NCBI GenBank assembly: GCA_947302715.1
Contig: CAMYVY010000010.1
Span: forward strand, 20,115-84,114
Source of the DNA: an uncultured Clostridia bacterium
GTDB lineage: Bacteria; Bacillota; Clostridia; Peptostreptococcales; Anaerovoracaceae
Direction: 5' to 3'
DNA: 64,000 nt
Positions 1-9,563 of this stretch are shown here, piece by piece. Numbering within the stretch: position 1 is the first letter of the stretch; each line of letters starts with the position of its first letter. The position numbers and the translations under genes were made by a program. The notes below the pieces were generated by a model. The model was not told the DNA's origin. It did no database searches and saw only the letters and a program-made list of their open reading frames with translations.

Positions 1-1
1 A

Positions 2-3000
2 AAGGACGATGCGCTTCAGACAGAAGACGTCAAAGTTGCTGCTGTCCACTTTGTTGATGAGAACAAGCAGGCTGCAGAAAGTGCAGAAGCAGCTGAGACT
101 GCAACTCCAGCGGAAGAATCTGCAACAGAGACTGTAACTCCAGCAGAAGAGACAGCAACTGAGGCAACAGAAGCTGCTGAGGCAGCAGATAGTGAAACTG
201 CTGAAGAAGAAGCAGCTGCACAAGAAACTCCGGTAGAAACTACTGAACCAGCAGCAAGCACTTCAGCAGCACCGGTAGATCCAGCAGCACTTACAACAAC
301 AGTACTCGATGTTGTAACCAGTGACGTTGTATCATTTGATACGGACGGATTCTCGGTGTACGGCGTTGTTATTTACTATACCGTTGACTTCTATTACACA
401 TTCCCGGCAGACGATGAGACTACCGAAGAAGTTGAAGTGGACATGACGGAATATCACATGCCTGGCGGATCAGAGATGATGATGTCTGAGTTGTTTACAA
501 AACTTCAGATCGAACGCAATACAGCAGACATAGCAAATGTTGAATTTACCAACTATGAGCTCGTTACATTCACTAAAGAAGATGATGATTATAGAATTAA
601 ATCCCTCATCCCGTTCTTGAGCCACGAGATGCTGACCATTACATTTAATGATGGCGAGGTGCTTGAGATTGCTGTAGATGACGCTCAGGTCAACGGAAAG
701 AACAAGAAGATAGATAGCTGGACAGACCTTAAGGTTGAAATTGATTGGGCGTTTAATAGGCAGAACAAATCCGAGGTAGTAGTATCAGGTATTGATTACA
801 CATTCTTTGGTGCAAACCAGACGATTACTGTACCGGACGGCAAAACACTTAAGATTATATTCAAAGAAGGCACCACTATTGGTAAAGCAATGCTTGCAAT
901 CAATACAAATTTATCTGGTATCGCAAGCAACTTTGGACCATTCTTCTCGGTAGGCGAAAATGCAACGCTTGAGATTGAAAATGCTACATTCACAGGACGC
1001 CAGGTCTTTGTTGAAGGAAAGGATGTGTGGGCAAATAATAAGGCCTACCGTTATCCTCAGGATGATCCCTCAGGACTCAACAGATTTAAGAAAGGTGATT
1101 ACGCCGGGGTTGCTCCGTATTTCTCGTGGTTAAATACAGATATAGCTAACAGTGTAGCAGGCAAAGGGTACTTCATAGATTCATATGGAACAACAGTAGT
1201 TAAAAACACTGTATTTAAAAACATAAACTCCAACGAGGCAGGAGATGGACCAAGAGATTTAAGGGCCACTGCAAATAATGAACTAGTGGCAAGCAACTTT
1301 AGAGATACTGCGCCAATATATTCTCATAAAGGAAGCCTGACGGTTAATAACAGCACATTTGAGAATAACTATTTGTTCCAAAGCCCAGACCAGAACAGCA
1401 ACGCTGGTGCAATTATCGCGAATGGTTCTCTAAACATTACGAATTCTCAATTCAAGAATAATGGTGCTAATGGTGGCGTAATTATCCATAATAGCGGTAA
1501 CGCCAGCATATCGGGAACCACCATTGATGGAAATGTAATAAACGGAGCTGATGCTGCGCCAATCGTTTCAAAGTCTGGTTCTACCATGACTCTAAATAAT
1601 ACAAATATTAAAAACAACTTGGCTCTTTATCCACGTTGGGAAGAGGCTGCAGCAAGGGGTGGCAATAACGAAGCATTCCTGAGGACCGATGACTTTGATA
1701 ATTTCTTTACTTATCTATCGGGGTTGAGTCTTGAAAGTTACGGTGGCAAGGCAAGGTCTACACCGTATACACAAAAGGATAACAACCATCCCTATGGAGG
1801 GTATTTCTACGGTGATACGGGCCTCAGCGTAGGTGATCCAGACTCCCCGGCTTCATCTGTAGGATCGTCTACTGGATATCTAAACAATGATCCTACCAGA
1901 ACAGCCGGTGCGGTTTTGGTCTCCGGAGGGAACGTTACCATGAACGGCGGATCCATGAGTTATAACATGGGTGACCATGGTGCAGTTCTTGTAACTAATG
2001 GCGGAACATTTACACAGAATAGCGGCAGCATAGACCACAATAAGGGATATCATGCTGGTGCAGTTGCTATGGCAGGTAATGGCGGCACTAATACCTACAA
2101 CTTGAATGGCGGTGAGCTCCATAACAATCTGAGCATATGGTATGGTACTGTTAACGTATCAGAGCAGAACTCAAGATTTACCATGGGTGTGAATGGTGGT
2201 AATCCAACTATCAGAAATAACTTTACCTTGCACAAGGGTGCAGGCATATACGTAAACTCCAGTAATACGGATATTAAGAGCGGAACTATCAAAGATAATA
2301 CGGCTGCGATATTTGGCGGAGGTATTTACCTTGAAAGATATCGTGATTTAAAGCTCCAAGCAACTGAGATACATCACAATACAGCGACATCAAACCTTCC
2401 GCTTACAAAAACAGATGGAGTTGCAATAGCGAAAGTTTCCGGCGGAAGCGAAGAGCTCTGGAAACAAGCATGGTGGTCAAACCTTGGTTCAGGTCTTGGT
2501 GGTGGCGTATGGTCGTGCCCAACAGGAAGAACGTCGTTTGATAATACGGAGGTAGCCATTTATCAGAACACAGCGTCTACTAATGGCGGCCAAGACTTCA
2601 GCATTAGAGATCATGGTGACAAACTTACTTTCCGCACGAACGAAACATGGGTAATGGAGAATGCCCCATTACCTGCTCCTAGAATTGCGGGAACTGTAAC
2701 TCAGAATCCTACAGACCCTGCGTTTATCCCTACAGAAGGGAAAAAGGAAATAAGATTTACAAATTCGAATCACAGTTCGGTTGCAGGAAATAAGACGTAC
2801 AATCTTGTCATCACCGGAAACGCAGCTCCATGCGGAGGCGGTATTGCATCGAACGGTAACCTGGGTCTTATAGATAAGAAGCTGGTAGACGCAAACATAA
2901 ACTTCGAAAAGACATATGCAACGGGTGCTCCAGTACATCGAGTAAGAGTTACGGTTACTCTAATTGATGAAAATAGTAATATCGTTCAGATTGAGGGTGA

Positions 3001-6000
3001 AAACTCTAAGACTCTTTATCTGAATGAAACCAACAATTGGAAAGCATCCATGAAGCTTCCTGCGGTTCTTGAAGCAACAGAAGGCTCTGCAGCATATGCT
3101 GCCTTGAATAATGGTACACTTACGGTTGGTGATACCAAGATTGGGAAGTGGACCATTAGAGTAAAGGAAGAAGTAGATATTTCCAATGACAATAGTGGAA
3201 AATGGATTGATGCAGCTGAACAATATACCGTTGGTCTTAACAAGTCTACACTTAATAAAGACGACAAGGAGTTCTCGGTTACATACAACGTTAAGGCATC
3301 ATTGCATAATGTACCAAGTATTGTTCCGAAGGCAGAGTGGCAGCCACAGGTAACGAAGTCATTCACCACTAATGATGAAACTCGCGCTAATGAGGAGTTT
3401 ACGTTTGCTCTATATGCTGCGAGCGGTGAGAACTTTGTACTTGGTGATGTAATAGAGCGTGTAACAGTGCAAGGAAGCGGAACCGCAAGCTTCGCTAAGA
3501 TTCAAAACCTTGAACCTGGAACATACAGATATGTGATGAAGGAAGTCATAGCTGCCTCTGATGAAGAAGTTGGTATGACTTTCGATAGAAGTGAAAAGAG
3601 GATTACTGTAGTTGTTACTAGAGATGCGAACGACGAGACAAAGGCAGTTGCAACGGTTACAGGCAATAATCCTACATTCAACAACACCTATACTAAGCCT
3701 CAACAGGGCGAGCTTGTCATACAGAAGGTAGACCAGAATGGTGTGGCATTACCTGGTGCGACATTCGAAGTATGGTCATTCGATGGCTATACACATAAGA
3801 CAATAACAGCTTCAGGCGACGGAAGCGTATTTAAGATTCCAGGAAATGTTTCAATACAGGAGTGGTTCAGCCCATGGGAGAATGCTAATGACAAGCATTA
3901 CTATAACAATACGCTGTACTTTATAAAAGAAGTTAGTCCACCAGATGCAGCTACTTATAAGCCGCTTGAAACTGTTATACCGTTTAAGCTTAGCGTAAAC
4001 GAAACAACGGGAGACATCTCCTTCGTTCCGCTAACACATATTGGGGCTGCAACTAATGGTAGTAACGAAGTTACTGGTGATCCGAATGCCATACCGTCTA
4101 ATCAGTGGATGATCTACAGCAATAGCAATGGCATTACAACGCTTAAGAAATCAGGAGACACTGGTGGCTATAGCAACAACCAAAGAACAGAAAGGGAAGT
4201 TATCAATTGGAATCTAATAGGTAGCGGCAAGCAGGTTTCCTTCGCTGAATTCCAGAGTGGAGACAAAAAGGCCATAACTTATACTGTATCCAATGAAGAA
4301 AAACAAAATCCTGGCATTACCGTACAGAAGATTGACGAAAGCGGAAATCCAATTCCTGGCGCAGTATTTAAGATTCGTCCGATAGACGAGCCAAATAATC
4401 AGAAGACCTTTACTGATCAGGGCAACGGAATTCACGTTTATGGTCAGTCAGGCACTGAGCGTCTTGAAAACGACAGGATATACACTATTTGGGAGTCTAC
4501 AGCACCAAAGGTCGGCAATGTTAGTTATGAGACTCTTGGCATTGATATTCCAATCAAGGTCAGCGCTAATGGTACAGTGACTATACTTGCAGCTGACGCG
4601 GAATTCCCAATTGATTCGGACATGTATCCGGGATCGAAGAATGTTCTTGGACCGTGGCGCACAGCGTGGGCAAAGCTATATAATGGCAATAGCTCAGATA
4701 CGAACAACATGGTCTATTTAGACACTTCCGGATCTGGACCCGTTATCAAGATAAAGAACATTGCACCAAAGGAACTCCTAATTACCAAGGTGGATAATAG
4801 CAGCGATGCAAGCCCTGTAATTGGCGCGAAGTTTAGGGTAGAAGAAGTTGAAGCAGATGGAAACGATTATAAACAAGTTGCTGGAACGCAAGCCATTATA
4901 ACCAACTCTTCAACAAACGTTCATAGAGTAACAGGCCTCGAAACAGGCAAGCTCTACAGAATAACAGAATACGAGGCTCCGGAAGGATATAACAAGAATT
5001 ACGGTTCTGTTGTTATTAGAGTAAACAATAATGGCTTCGAAAAGGTCAAAGAAACCAATGGTGCAAATGGAAAGACGTTCATAAAAGACAACACCTTCGT
5101 AACAACGACGGATTCCTTACCTTATACTGTAGGGTTCCACGTTGTAAATGATGTAACTGGAAGTCTAACAGTTGGTAAGGAACTCGAGGTTGCGACTGCA
5201 AATGGAACTTCGATCTATGGTAATGCGTCCGAGACAGACCTATTCAAGTTTGAAGTATCTATTTTGAAGGACGGCGGATTAAACACTTGGAGGGATGGCG
5301 TAACATTCTCTGTATATGAAAACGGCAGACTAATTCAAGGAGAACTTCCTGGATTCACGATTAGAACTACAAGCAAACCTGTAGACAATCAGTCTCACCC
5401 GCTCACTAAGGTAGGCGAAGGGTATACTGCAGAGGATCCAGTAGAGACATGGACGAATGCACCCTCTAATCTCAGTGGCATAGGAAACGGAATTAGAGAT
5501 GTTTGGTGGCTTAGCAATGATGGTAATACTGCAAACATGACATTCTACCTCAAGGCTGGTCAAACTGTAACATTTAATAACCTCCCATTAGGCGCAACTT
5601 GGACAGTTAAGGAAGTAAACCTTGCGGATAAGTATGACTTTGTTAAGTATACCAAGGACGGTCAGGATGCTAAGATCGGAGAGGGTGATACCGCGACACT
5701 TATACCACAGGCGACTGGCATTTCAGGAAGTATCACCAAAGAGGCTTCAAGCAGTACAGTAATTGCCCACAACAGAGAAGACACAGGCGAGCTAAAAATC
5801 AAGAAAGAGATTATTAACGAAGGATTTGTTGATAATGATAGCGCCTTCACGTTTGAGGTAACTATAGGAGAAAACGGAACACCAACGCAACATATAGTAA
5901 AAGCTGGTGAAACAAAGCCTATAACCAATCTTCCTATAGGCGCAACTTGGAAGGTCAAGGAGATTAGCATTCCAAGTAACTATGAGCTAAAGGGCTATAG

Positions 6001-7420
6001 ACGTGACACAGTGGGTGAAAACAATGAGATCACTGAAGGCACTCTGGAAAATACCGAAGAGATCCAAGGAACTGTCGGAAAAGATAATAACCTTATCATT
6101 GTTGCCAGAAACGAAAAGACTACCTGTGACATTATAGTCACCAAGAGCTTGATAGATGAAGCAACTGGCGAAGAACTGACTTACGAATCGGATTCGACAC
6201 TGTTCACTATAACCGGTAACATACTAAAGGCCGATGGTACTCCGTATGCAACGAGTTCAGATCAGGTTACATTCTCGGTTCTTGATAAGGATGGACATGT
6301 AATTGAAGAGGATATAGTTGGCTTCACTATACGAGGAAACGGCATGTTGCCAGGAAGTGTAGACACATATACAAAACAGGGCGGCGGTGAAGAAACTCTT
6401 CCTTTAGGTGTTAGAAGAACGTACTGGCTTGGTACAGGCGGAAACACAAAGAACATGGAGTTCTACCTTAAGGCTGGACAGTCCGTCATATTCGAAAATG
6501 TACCGGTAGGCGCAACATGGAACTTCTCCGAAGCCTCTATCCCAGGCGGATACAGCTTGACTGCATATGAGGTTAACGACACAGAGACAGTCAATAAAGC
6601 AACTCCTGGAGGCAGCATTTCGGAGAATTCCACAGAGGTGAACATTGTAAACAGCAAGAAGCTGCCGAAGCTGAAAATCCTGAAGGTGGATGGATCGACA
6701 ATAAGCAATGACAATCCGACACCACTCCAAGGCGCTGAGTTCCAGATTTACGCGGATCTTGACAGTCTAAAACAAAGAATTACATGGCTGGAGAATGGTG
6801 AAAGCGGCAATGGTATCGGTGACTGGTACTTTGTGAACGTATTTGCTGAAAGAAAACCAGCGGGATATACAGGAGATTACAATGGTTGGTGGAATCATAC
6901 GGTCAACACGTATCAACATAAAATGAATAATAACCTCTTCGATGCCTACGGCTTCCAGCTTGGTTCGAACGGCCGCATGCTAGATGATAATGGTCAGCTT
7001 ATACGTTATATGCCATGTTATAGGGATTATGAAAGCACAAAGAACTATAACAAGGTATTTACCTCTGGAGCTGATGGTATTGTAGACTTTGGTGAACTTC
7101 CAGACGGTACATACAAGATTGTAGAAAAGAAGGCTCCAGCAGGTTACAACACCCTTAGTGGCGCTATTACAGTAGTTATCTCTAATGGCGAGATTATAAG
7201 TGTAAGTGGAGCAGACACAAATGCATCCAACATCCAGCAAGCTACAGAAAGTGTAGATTCCGATGGCTACAAAGTCTATACCTTTGCTGTACCGAACACA
7301 TCCGGTGCTTCCCTCCCGAACACTGGTGGCATAGGAACTGTGATCTTCACAGCCCTCGGTGCAGTCCTGGTAATCGGAGCGGCTATCGCACTCCTCGCAA
7401 CCAGAAAGCGCAGGGGATAG
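2..7420 (+). CDS. giant LPXTG-anchored surface protein, beta-helix plus isopeptide (SpaA/FctA-like) domains; 5'-partial
   Basis: Probable adhesin or pilus-tip protein. The frame is already open at base 2, so the N-terminus is outside the window; 2,472 residues are visible. Order: an Ala/Thr/Glu-rich low-complexity stretch (to ~base 300); a linker; a long Asn/Gly-rich region of parallel beta-helix repeats such as NNSTFENN and NSGSIDHN (~760-2650); an FctA/Spy0128-like domain (~3330-3690); three SpaA/Cna-B-like domains opening with QKVDQNG, QKIDESG and TKVDNSS (3700-5150); three larger repeats opening GSLTVGKELE, GELKIKKEI and CDIIVTKSL (5160-6660); a last SpaA-like domain with the E-box-like EKKAPAGYN. 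It ends with LPNTGG, a hydrophobic helix and RKRRG, so it is sortase-anchored. A terminator hairpin follows. It may be a client of the pilus sortases 8 kb downstream (inference). Confidence 0.9.
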   Translation, partial: KDDALQTEDVKVAAVHFVDENKQAAESAEAAETATPAEESATETVTPAEETATEATEAAEAADSETAEEEAAAQETPVETTEPAASTSAAPVDPAALTTTVLDVVTSDVVSFDTDGFSVYGVVIYYTVDFYYTFPADDETTEEVEVDMTEYHMPGGSEMMMSELFTKLQIERNTADIANVEFTNYELVTFTKEDDDYRIKSLIPFLSHEMLTITFNDGEVLEIAVDDAQVNGKNKKIDSWTDLKVEIDWAFNRQNKSEVVVSGIDYTFFGANQTITVPDGKTLKIIFKEGTTIGKAMLAINTNLSGIASNFGPFFSVGENATLEIENATFTGRQVFVEGKDVWANNKAYRYPQDDPSGLNRFKKGDYAGVAPYFSWLNTDIANSVAGKGYFIDSYGTTVVKNTVFKNINSNEAGDGPRDLRATANNELVASNFRDTAPIYSHKGSLTVNNSTFENNYLFQSPDQNSNAGAIIANGSLNITNSQFKNNGANGGVIIHNSGNASISGTTIDGNVINGADAAPIVSKSGSTMTLNNTNIKNNLALYPRWEEAAARGGNNEAFLRTDDFDNFFTYLSGLSLESYGGKARSTPYTQKDNNHPYGGYFYGDTGLSVGDPDSPASSVGSSTGYLNNDPTRTAGAVLVSGGNVTMNGGSMSYNMGDHGAVLVTNGGTFTQNSGSIDHNKGYHAGAVAMAGNGGTNTYNLNGGELHNNLSIWYGTVNVSEQNSRFTMGVNGGNPTIRNNFTLHKGAGIYVNSSNTDIKSGTIKDNTAAIFGGGIYLERYRDLKLQATEIHHNTATSNLPLTKTDGVAIAKVSGGSEELWKQAWWSNLGSGLGGGVWSCPTGRTSFDNTEVAIYQNTASTNGGQDFSIRDHGDKLTFRTNETWVMENAPLPAPRIAGTVTQNPTDPAFIPTEGKKEIRFTNSNHSSVAGNKTYNLVITGNAAPCGGGIASNGNLGLIDKKLVDANINFEKTYATGAPVHRVRVTVTLIDENSNIVQIEGENSKTLYLNETNNWKASMKLPAVLEATEGSAAYAALNNGTLTVGDTKIGKWTIRVKEEVDISNDNSGKWIDAAEQYTVGLNKSTLNKDDKEFSVTYNVKASLHNVPSIVPKAEWQPQVTKSFTTNDETRANEEFTFALYAASGENFVLGDVIERVTVQGSGTASFAKIQNLEPGTYRYVMKEVIAASDEEVGMTFDRSEKRITVVVTRDANDETKAVATVTGNNPTFNNTYTKPQQGELVIQKVDQNGVALPGATFEVWSFDGYTHKTITASGDGSVFKIPGNVSIQEWFSPWENANDKHYYNNTLYFIKEVSPPDAATYKPLETVIPFKLSVNETTGDISFVPLTHIGAATNGSNEVTGDPNAIPSNQWMIYSNSNGITTLKKSGDTGGYSNNQRTEREVINWNLIGSGKQVSFAEFQSGDKKAITYTVSNEEKQNPGITVQKIDESGNPIPGAVFKIRPIDEPNNQKTFTDQGNGIHVYGQSGTERLENDRIYTIWESTAPKVGNVSYETLGIDIPIKVSANGTVTILAADAEFPIDSDMYPGSKNVLGPWRTAWAKLYNGNSSDTNNMVYLDTSGSGPVIKIKNIAPKELLITKVDNSSDASPVIGAKFRVEEVEADGNDYKQVAGTQAIITNSSTNVHRVTGLETGKLYRITEYEAPEGYNKNYGSVVIRVNNNGFEKVKETNGANGKTFIKDNTFVTTTDSLPYTVGFHVVNDVTGSLTVGKELEVATANGTSIYGNASETDLFKFEVSILKDGGLNTWRDGVTFSVYENGRLIQGELPGFTIRTTSKPVDNQSHPLTKVGEGYTAEDPVETWTNAPSNLSGIGNGIRDVWWLSNDGNTANMTFYLKAGQTVTFNNLPLGATWTVKEVNLADKYDFVKYTKDGQDAKIGEGDTATLIPQATGISGSITKEASSSTVIAHNREDTGELKIKKEIINEGFVDNDSAFTFEVTIGENGTPTQHIVKAGETKPITNLPIGATWKVKEISIPSNYELKGYRRDTVGENNEITEGTLENTEEIQGTVGKDNNLIIVARNEKTTCDIIVTKSLIDEATGEELTYESDSTLFTITGNILKADGTPYATSSDQVTFSVLDKDGHVIEEDIVGFTIRGNGMLPGSVDTYTKQGGGEETLPLGVRRTYWLGTGGNTKNMEFYLKAGQSVIFENVPVGATWNFSEASIPGGYSLTAYEVNDTETVNKATPGGSISENSTEVNIVNSKKLPKLKILKVDGSTISNDNPTPLQGAEFQIYADLDSLKQRITWLENGESGNGIGDWYFVNVFAERKPAGYTGDYNGWWNHTVNTYQHKMNNNLFDAYGFQLGSNGRMLDDNGQLIRYMPCYRDYESTKNYNKVFTSGADGIVDFGELPDGTYKIVEKKAPAGYNTLSGAITVVISNGEIISVSGADTNASNIQQATESVDSDGYKVYTFAVPNTSGASLPNTGGIGTVIFTALGAVLVIGAAIALLATRKRRG

Positions 7421-7457
7421 GAATAGGACCAGGAACAATTCAATAAGATTAGCGCGC

Positions 7458-7494
7458 AAGCGCACTACAAAGGGGCAGCCAAACGGCTGCCCCT
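7458..7494. repeat. 37-bp outer inverted repeat, arm A, with terminator hairpin
   Basis: Contains the perfect stem ggggcagcc/ggctgcccc (7472-7480 and 7485-7493, loop aaac). The whole 37 bp recurs as an exact reverse complement at 11905-11941. It lies just past the Rpn stop codon (minus strand), as the other arm lies just past hicB, and it can also terminate the giant surface gene. Confidence 0.9.
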
Positions 7495-7513
7495 GAGTTG
7501 TTTTTGATGATAA

Positions 7514-8404
7514 TTACGCCTTGTACTCGGCCATGGATTCTTGGGCTTTGGAGATGTCCTCCGGGTCGAAGCCGAGATCTGCGATTTCTGCTGGTGACAG
7601 CTTAGTCAACATCATGCGTATGTTTTTGAGGCGTTCTGACAACTGCCCCTGTTGTAAGCCTTTCTCAATACCTTGCTGTAAACCTTGCTCAATACCCTGC
7701 TCAATACCCTGCTCAATACCCTGCTCGATACCTTGTTTTATGGCTTGCTTTTTCATGTATTCGATTTCCCATTCTAAAGTCATATATTTCACCCTCATTC
7801 CTTCATTTCTTCGCGTCTCCTGAACTTCTGAATGGATACGCTGAGACATATCTCCGGTTATCTCCTCTTTGTCCACATATCTGAGAAGTTCCTCAAGCTT
7901 AGGTGTGGCTAATTCTAGCGCTCCCTTTGCGTTAACAAACACCTTGATTGCTTCGTCTCCAAGTTCGATTTCCTTGTCTTCTGAACAATAATTCTGGAAG
8001 GTATACTTGCATAGATTTTTTCCAAAGAGGTCAAACTCACAGATGAAGATTACGTATGTCTTTTTAAGGTGATTATAGTTTTCGCCTCTACCTAGATTGT
8101 CGATGTCAATAGTTCCTTGGTAATAACGGCTTCTCTTGGGAAGATTTCGAGAATTCTCTACCTGCATCTCAATATCATAAATTGAATTCTCGTCTTCCAC
8201 ATAAACATCCAGTCTAACCCCATGTCCGGTTGCACTATTTTCAATAGTCTCTTCGTCGTCTATGCGAATTATTTCCTTGACTTTGATATCTAGGATGGCC
8301 TCAATGATTTCTTTGCATAGTTCTGGGTTGTGTTTTAGAACATAAGCAAAGATAAACTTGTTTGTAAATTTTAGATCTTCATACTTTTCTACTGATGTTG
8401 TCAT
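7514..8404 (-). CDS. Rpn family recombination-promoting nuclease / PD-(D/E)XK transposase-like protein
   Basis: 296 residues, typical for the Rpn (YhgA-like) family. These proteins carry a PD-(D/E)XK nuclease fold; E. coli relatives cut DNA and raise RecA-independent recombination. The N-terminal half has the family pattern: FTNKFIFAYVLKHNPE, then RLDVYVED and YDIEMQVE, where the Asp and the E-x-Q pair are the likely metal and catalytic residues. The C-terminal part has QGIEQGIEQG tandem repeats and ends EYKA. Start at 8404 is supported by an AGGAGTG Shine-Dalgarno. It lies between the ~150-bp repeat (upstream) and the 37-bp repeat (downstream). These genes are often annotated as transposases, but transposition by this one is unproven. 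Confidence 0.9.
   Translation of the reverse strand: MTTSVEKYEDLKFTNKFIFAYVLKHNPELCKEIIEAILDIKVKEIIRIDDEETIENSATGHGVRLDVYVEDENSIYDIEMQVENSRNLPKRSRYYQGTIDIDNLGRGENYNHLKKTYVIFICEFDLFGKNLCKYTFQNYCSEDKEIELGDEAIKVFVNAKGALELATPKLEELLRYVDKEEITGDMSQRIHSEVQETRRNEGMRVKYMTLEWEIEYMKKQAIKQGIEQGIEQGIEQGIEQGLQQGIEKGLQQGQLSERLKNIRMMLTKLSPAEIADLGFDPEDISKAQESMAEYKA
7672..7731 (-). repeat. 12-bp tandem repeat inside the Rpn gene
   Basis: Five head-to-tail units of about ctgctcaatacc encode the GIEQ tetrapeptide repeats. The central copies are identical, so slipped-strand changes would add or remove four residues without a frameshift. Confidence 0.9.
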
Positions 8405-8450
8405 TATAACATCACTCCTTTCTTGATTTCAATTGGAATAGTTGCCTTTC

Positions 8451-8602
8451 CAAAAACCAGGAAGGGGTCCTCCATATGGAGGACCCCTTGGTCACTTTGG
8501 TTTAATATTTTATCTGGGCGCTTGACCCACTTTTACTGATAGCATAATTTTATCGGAAATATCCCCTTAGTGCAATACTTCCCCATACATTCCCCAAAGG
8601 GG
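8451..8602. repeat. ~150-bp inner inverted repeat, arm A
   Basis: Near-identical reverse complement of 11009-11157, with a few substitutions and a 3-nt indel. It holds a perfect palindrome around tccatatgga (about 8463-8490) that can form a strong hairpin, and ends in tccccaaagggg. It lies 47 bp upstream of the Rpn start, in the same orientation to Rpn as arm B has to hicA. Confidence 0.92.
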
Positions 8603-8864
8603 CCGCTTTGTTTGTGTTCCACAAACGTGAAAAAATCAACGAAATTTTGAAAAAAATTTTGAAAAAAATTTGAAAAAGCCCTCAAAGTAACGGTTCGATT
8701 ACGAAAAAGTATCGCAACTTGAACATTTTTCGCACATTTCGGTAGTAGCGTGACCGCTATATTATAGCTAAAGAAAAGATAATAAAGCCTTGAGGGGGGC
8801 GGCGAAACTAAGAAGGTCCTCCTTGAGTAATCAAGAAGGATTTTTTAAATATAGGGTGGATAAA
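8603..8864. other. A/T-rich leader without a gene
   Basis: No credible coding region. It holds iterated gaaaaaaattt runs (8640-8680) and, close to the next gene, a short hairpin cttga-gtaa-tcaag followed by aaggatttttt (about 8822-8846) that looks like an attenuator. The run gcggcgaaactaagaag near 8801 resembles gcggtaactaagaag in the pilin leader near 13978. Confidence 0.4.
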
Positions 8865-9083
8865 ATGACAAAGAGAATTAGCACAGCAATAATCGCAACA
8901 ATCGCAACAGCAATCGTAATGCTGATGGTAGCAGTAAGCCAGGTATCTGGACACAGTGTAGAGGCAGCAGCAATGGAACTTATCGAAGCAATTCAGAACA
9001 ATCTCGTATGGATCATCGGAATCGTTTCCGTAGATATCGTAGTTGCTATCGCTGCAAGAAGAAAGGCTGAAAAGAACAACTAA
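8865..9083 (+). CDS. small hydrophobic membrane or secreted protein, unknown
   Basis: 72 residues; family not recognised. ATG at 8865 is preceded by AGGGTGG at a good distance; an upstream in-frame extension has no ribosome site. The N-terminus (MTKRISTAIIATIATAIVML) reads as a signal peptide or first membrane helix, with a possible cut near VEA-AA. A second hydrophobic stretch (about 48-64) is followed by the basic tail RRKAEKNN, so two helices with both ends inside is also possible. A clean terminator follows. It has its own long leader and stands alone between arm A and the 92-bp repeat array. Confidence 0.65.
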   Translation: MTKRISTAIIATIATAIVMLMVAVSQVSGHSVEAAAMELIEAIQNNLVWIIGIVSVDIVVAIAARRKAEKNN

Positions 9084-9134
9084 TATAATCATTTATTCGA
9101 TATAATCCACCCACCCTATATACGAATAATCAGG

Positions 9135-9158
9135 GACGGCTCAAACGAGCCGTCTTTT
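9135..9158 (+). terminator. intrinsic terminator of the small membrane protein gene
   Basis: Stem gacggctc/gagccgtc with loop aaac, then a short T run. The stem resembles the terminator after the minor pilin (18018-18039). Confidence 0.85.
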
Positions 9159-9226
9159 GTTATGTGTAGGACAAGGGCATATAATATAAAATCTCATTGC
9201 GTATAGCGAGTATAACATTTTGTTGT

Positions 9227-9464
9227 GCAGTCCGAAATTTCGGAGTATTCGCATCAAAAATCAAAAATACTCCGGAGCGAAAGCCTCAAAAATCAAAAAT
9301 ACTCCGAAAATCGGTCGCGCAGTCCGGAATTTCGGAGTATTCGCATCAAAAATCAAAAATACTCCGGAGCGAAAGCCCCAAAAAACAAAAATACTCCGAA
9401 AATCGGTCGCGCAGTTCGGAATTTCGGAGTATCCGCATCAAAAATCAAAAATACTCCGAAATTC
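9227..9464. repeat. 92-bp tandem repeat array (about 2.6 units)
   Basis: Units start at 9227, 9319 and 9411 and differ at only a few bases. Each full unit has cggagtat, then two copies of caaaaatcaaaaatactccg, so cggagtat/atactccg can pair. The three open + frames across it are a by-product of the repeats; no start or ribosome site supports translation. It lies about 100 bp upstream of the CWB2 gene. Confidence 0.9.
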
Positions 9465-9563
9465 CTAATAGTCGTCTATTCTGACGATGCCTTCATAGTA
9501 CATAAATGATATAATGAGGTATAGGTAATCGAGGCATGCTTAGATGATTATGGAGGTTCAACT

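Noticed and set aside
8691..8712. tRNA T-arm (ggttcgatt)
   Set aside because: No acceptor, D or anticodon arm can be folded around it; no tRNA gene was found in the window.
9227..9464. CRISPR array
   Set aside because: Units are nearly identical along their full length, with no unique spacers and no cas genes.
9197..9509. Three overlapping + frames of 82-95 codons across the 92-bp array
   Set aside because: They exist because 92-bp repeats lacking stops are read in shifted frames; no ribosome site and no non-repeat content.
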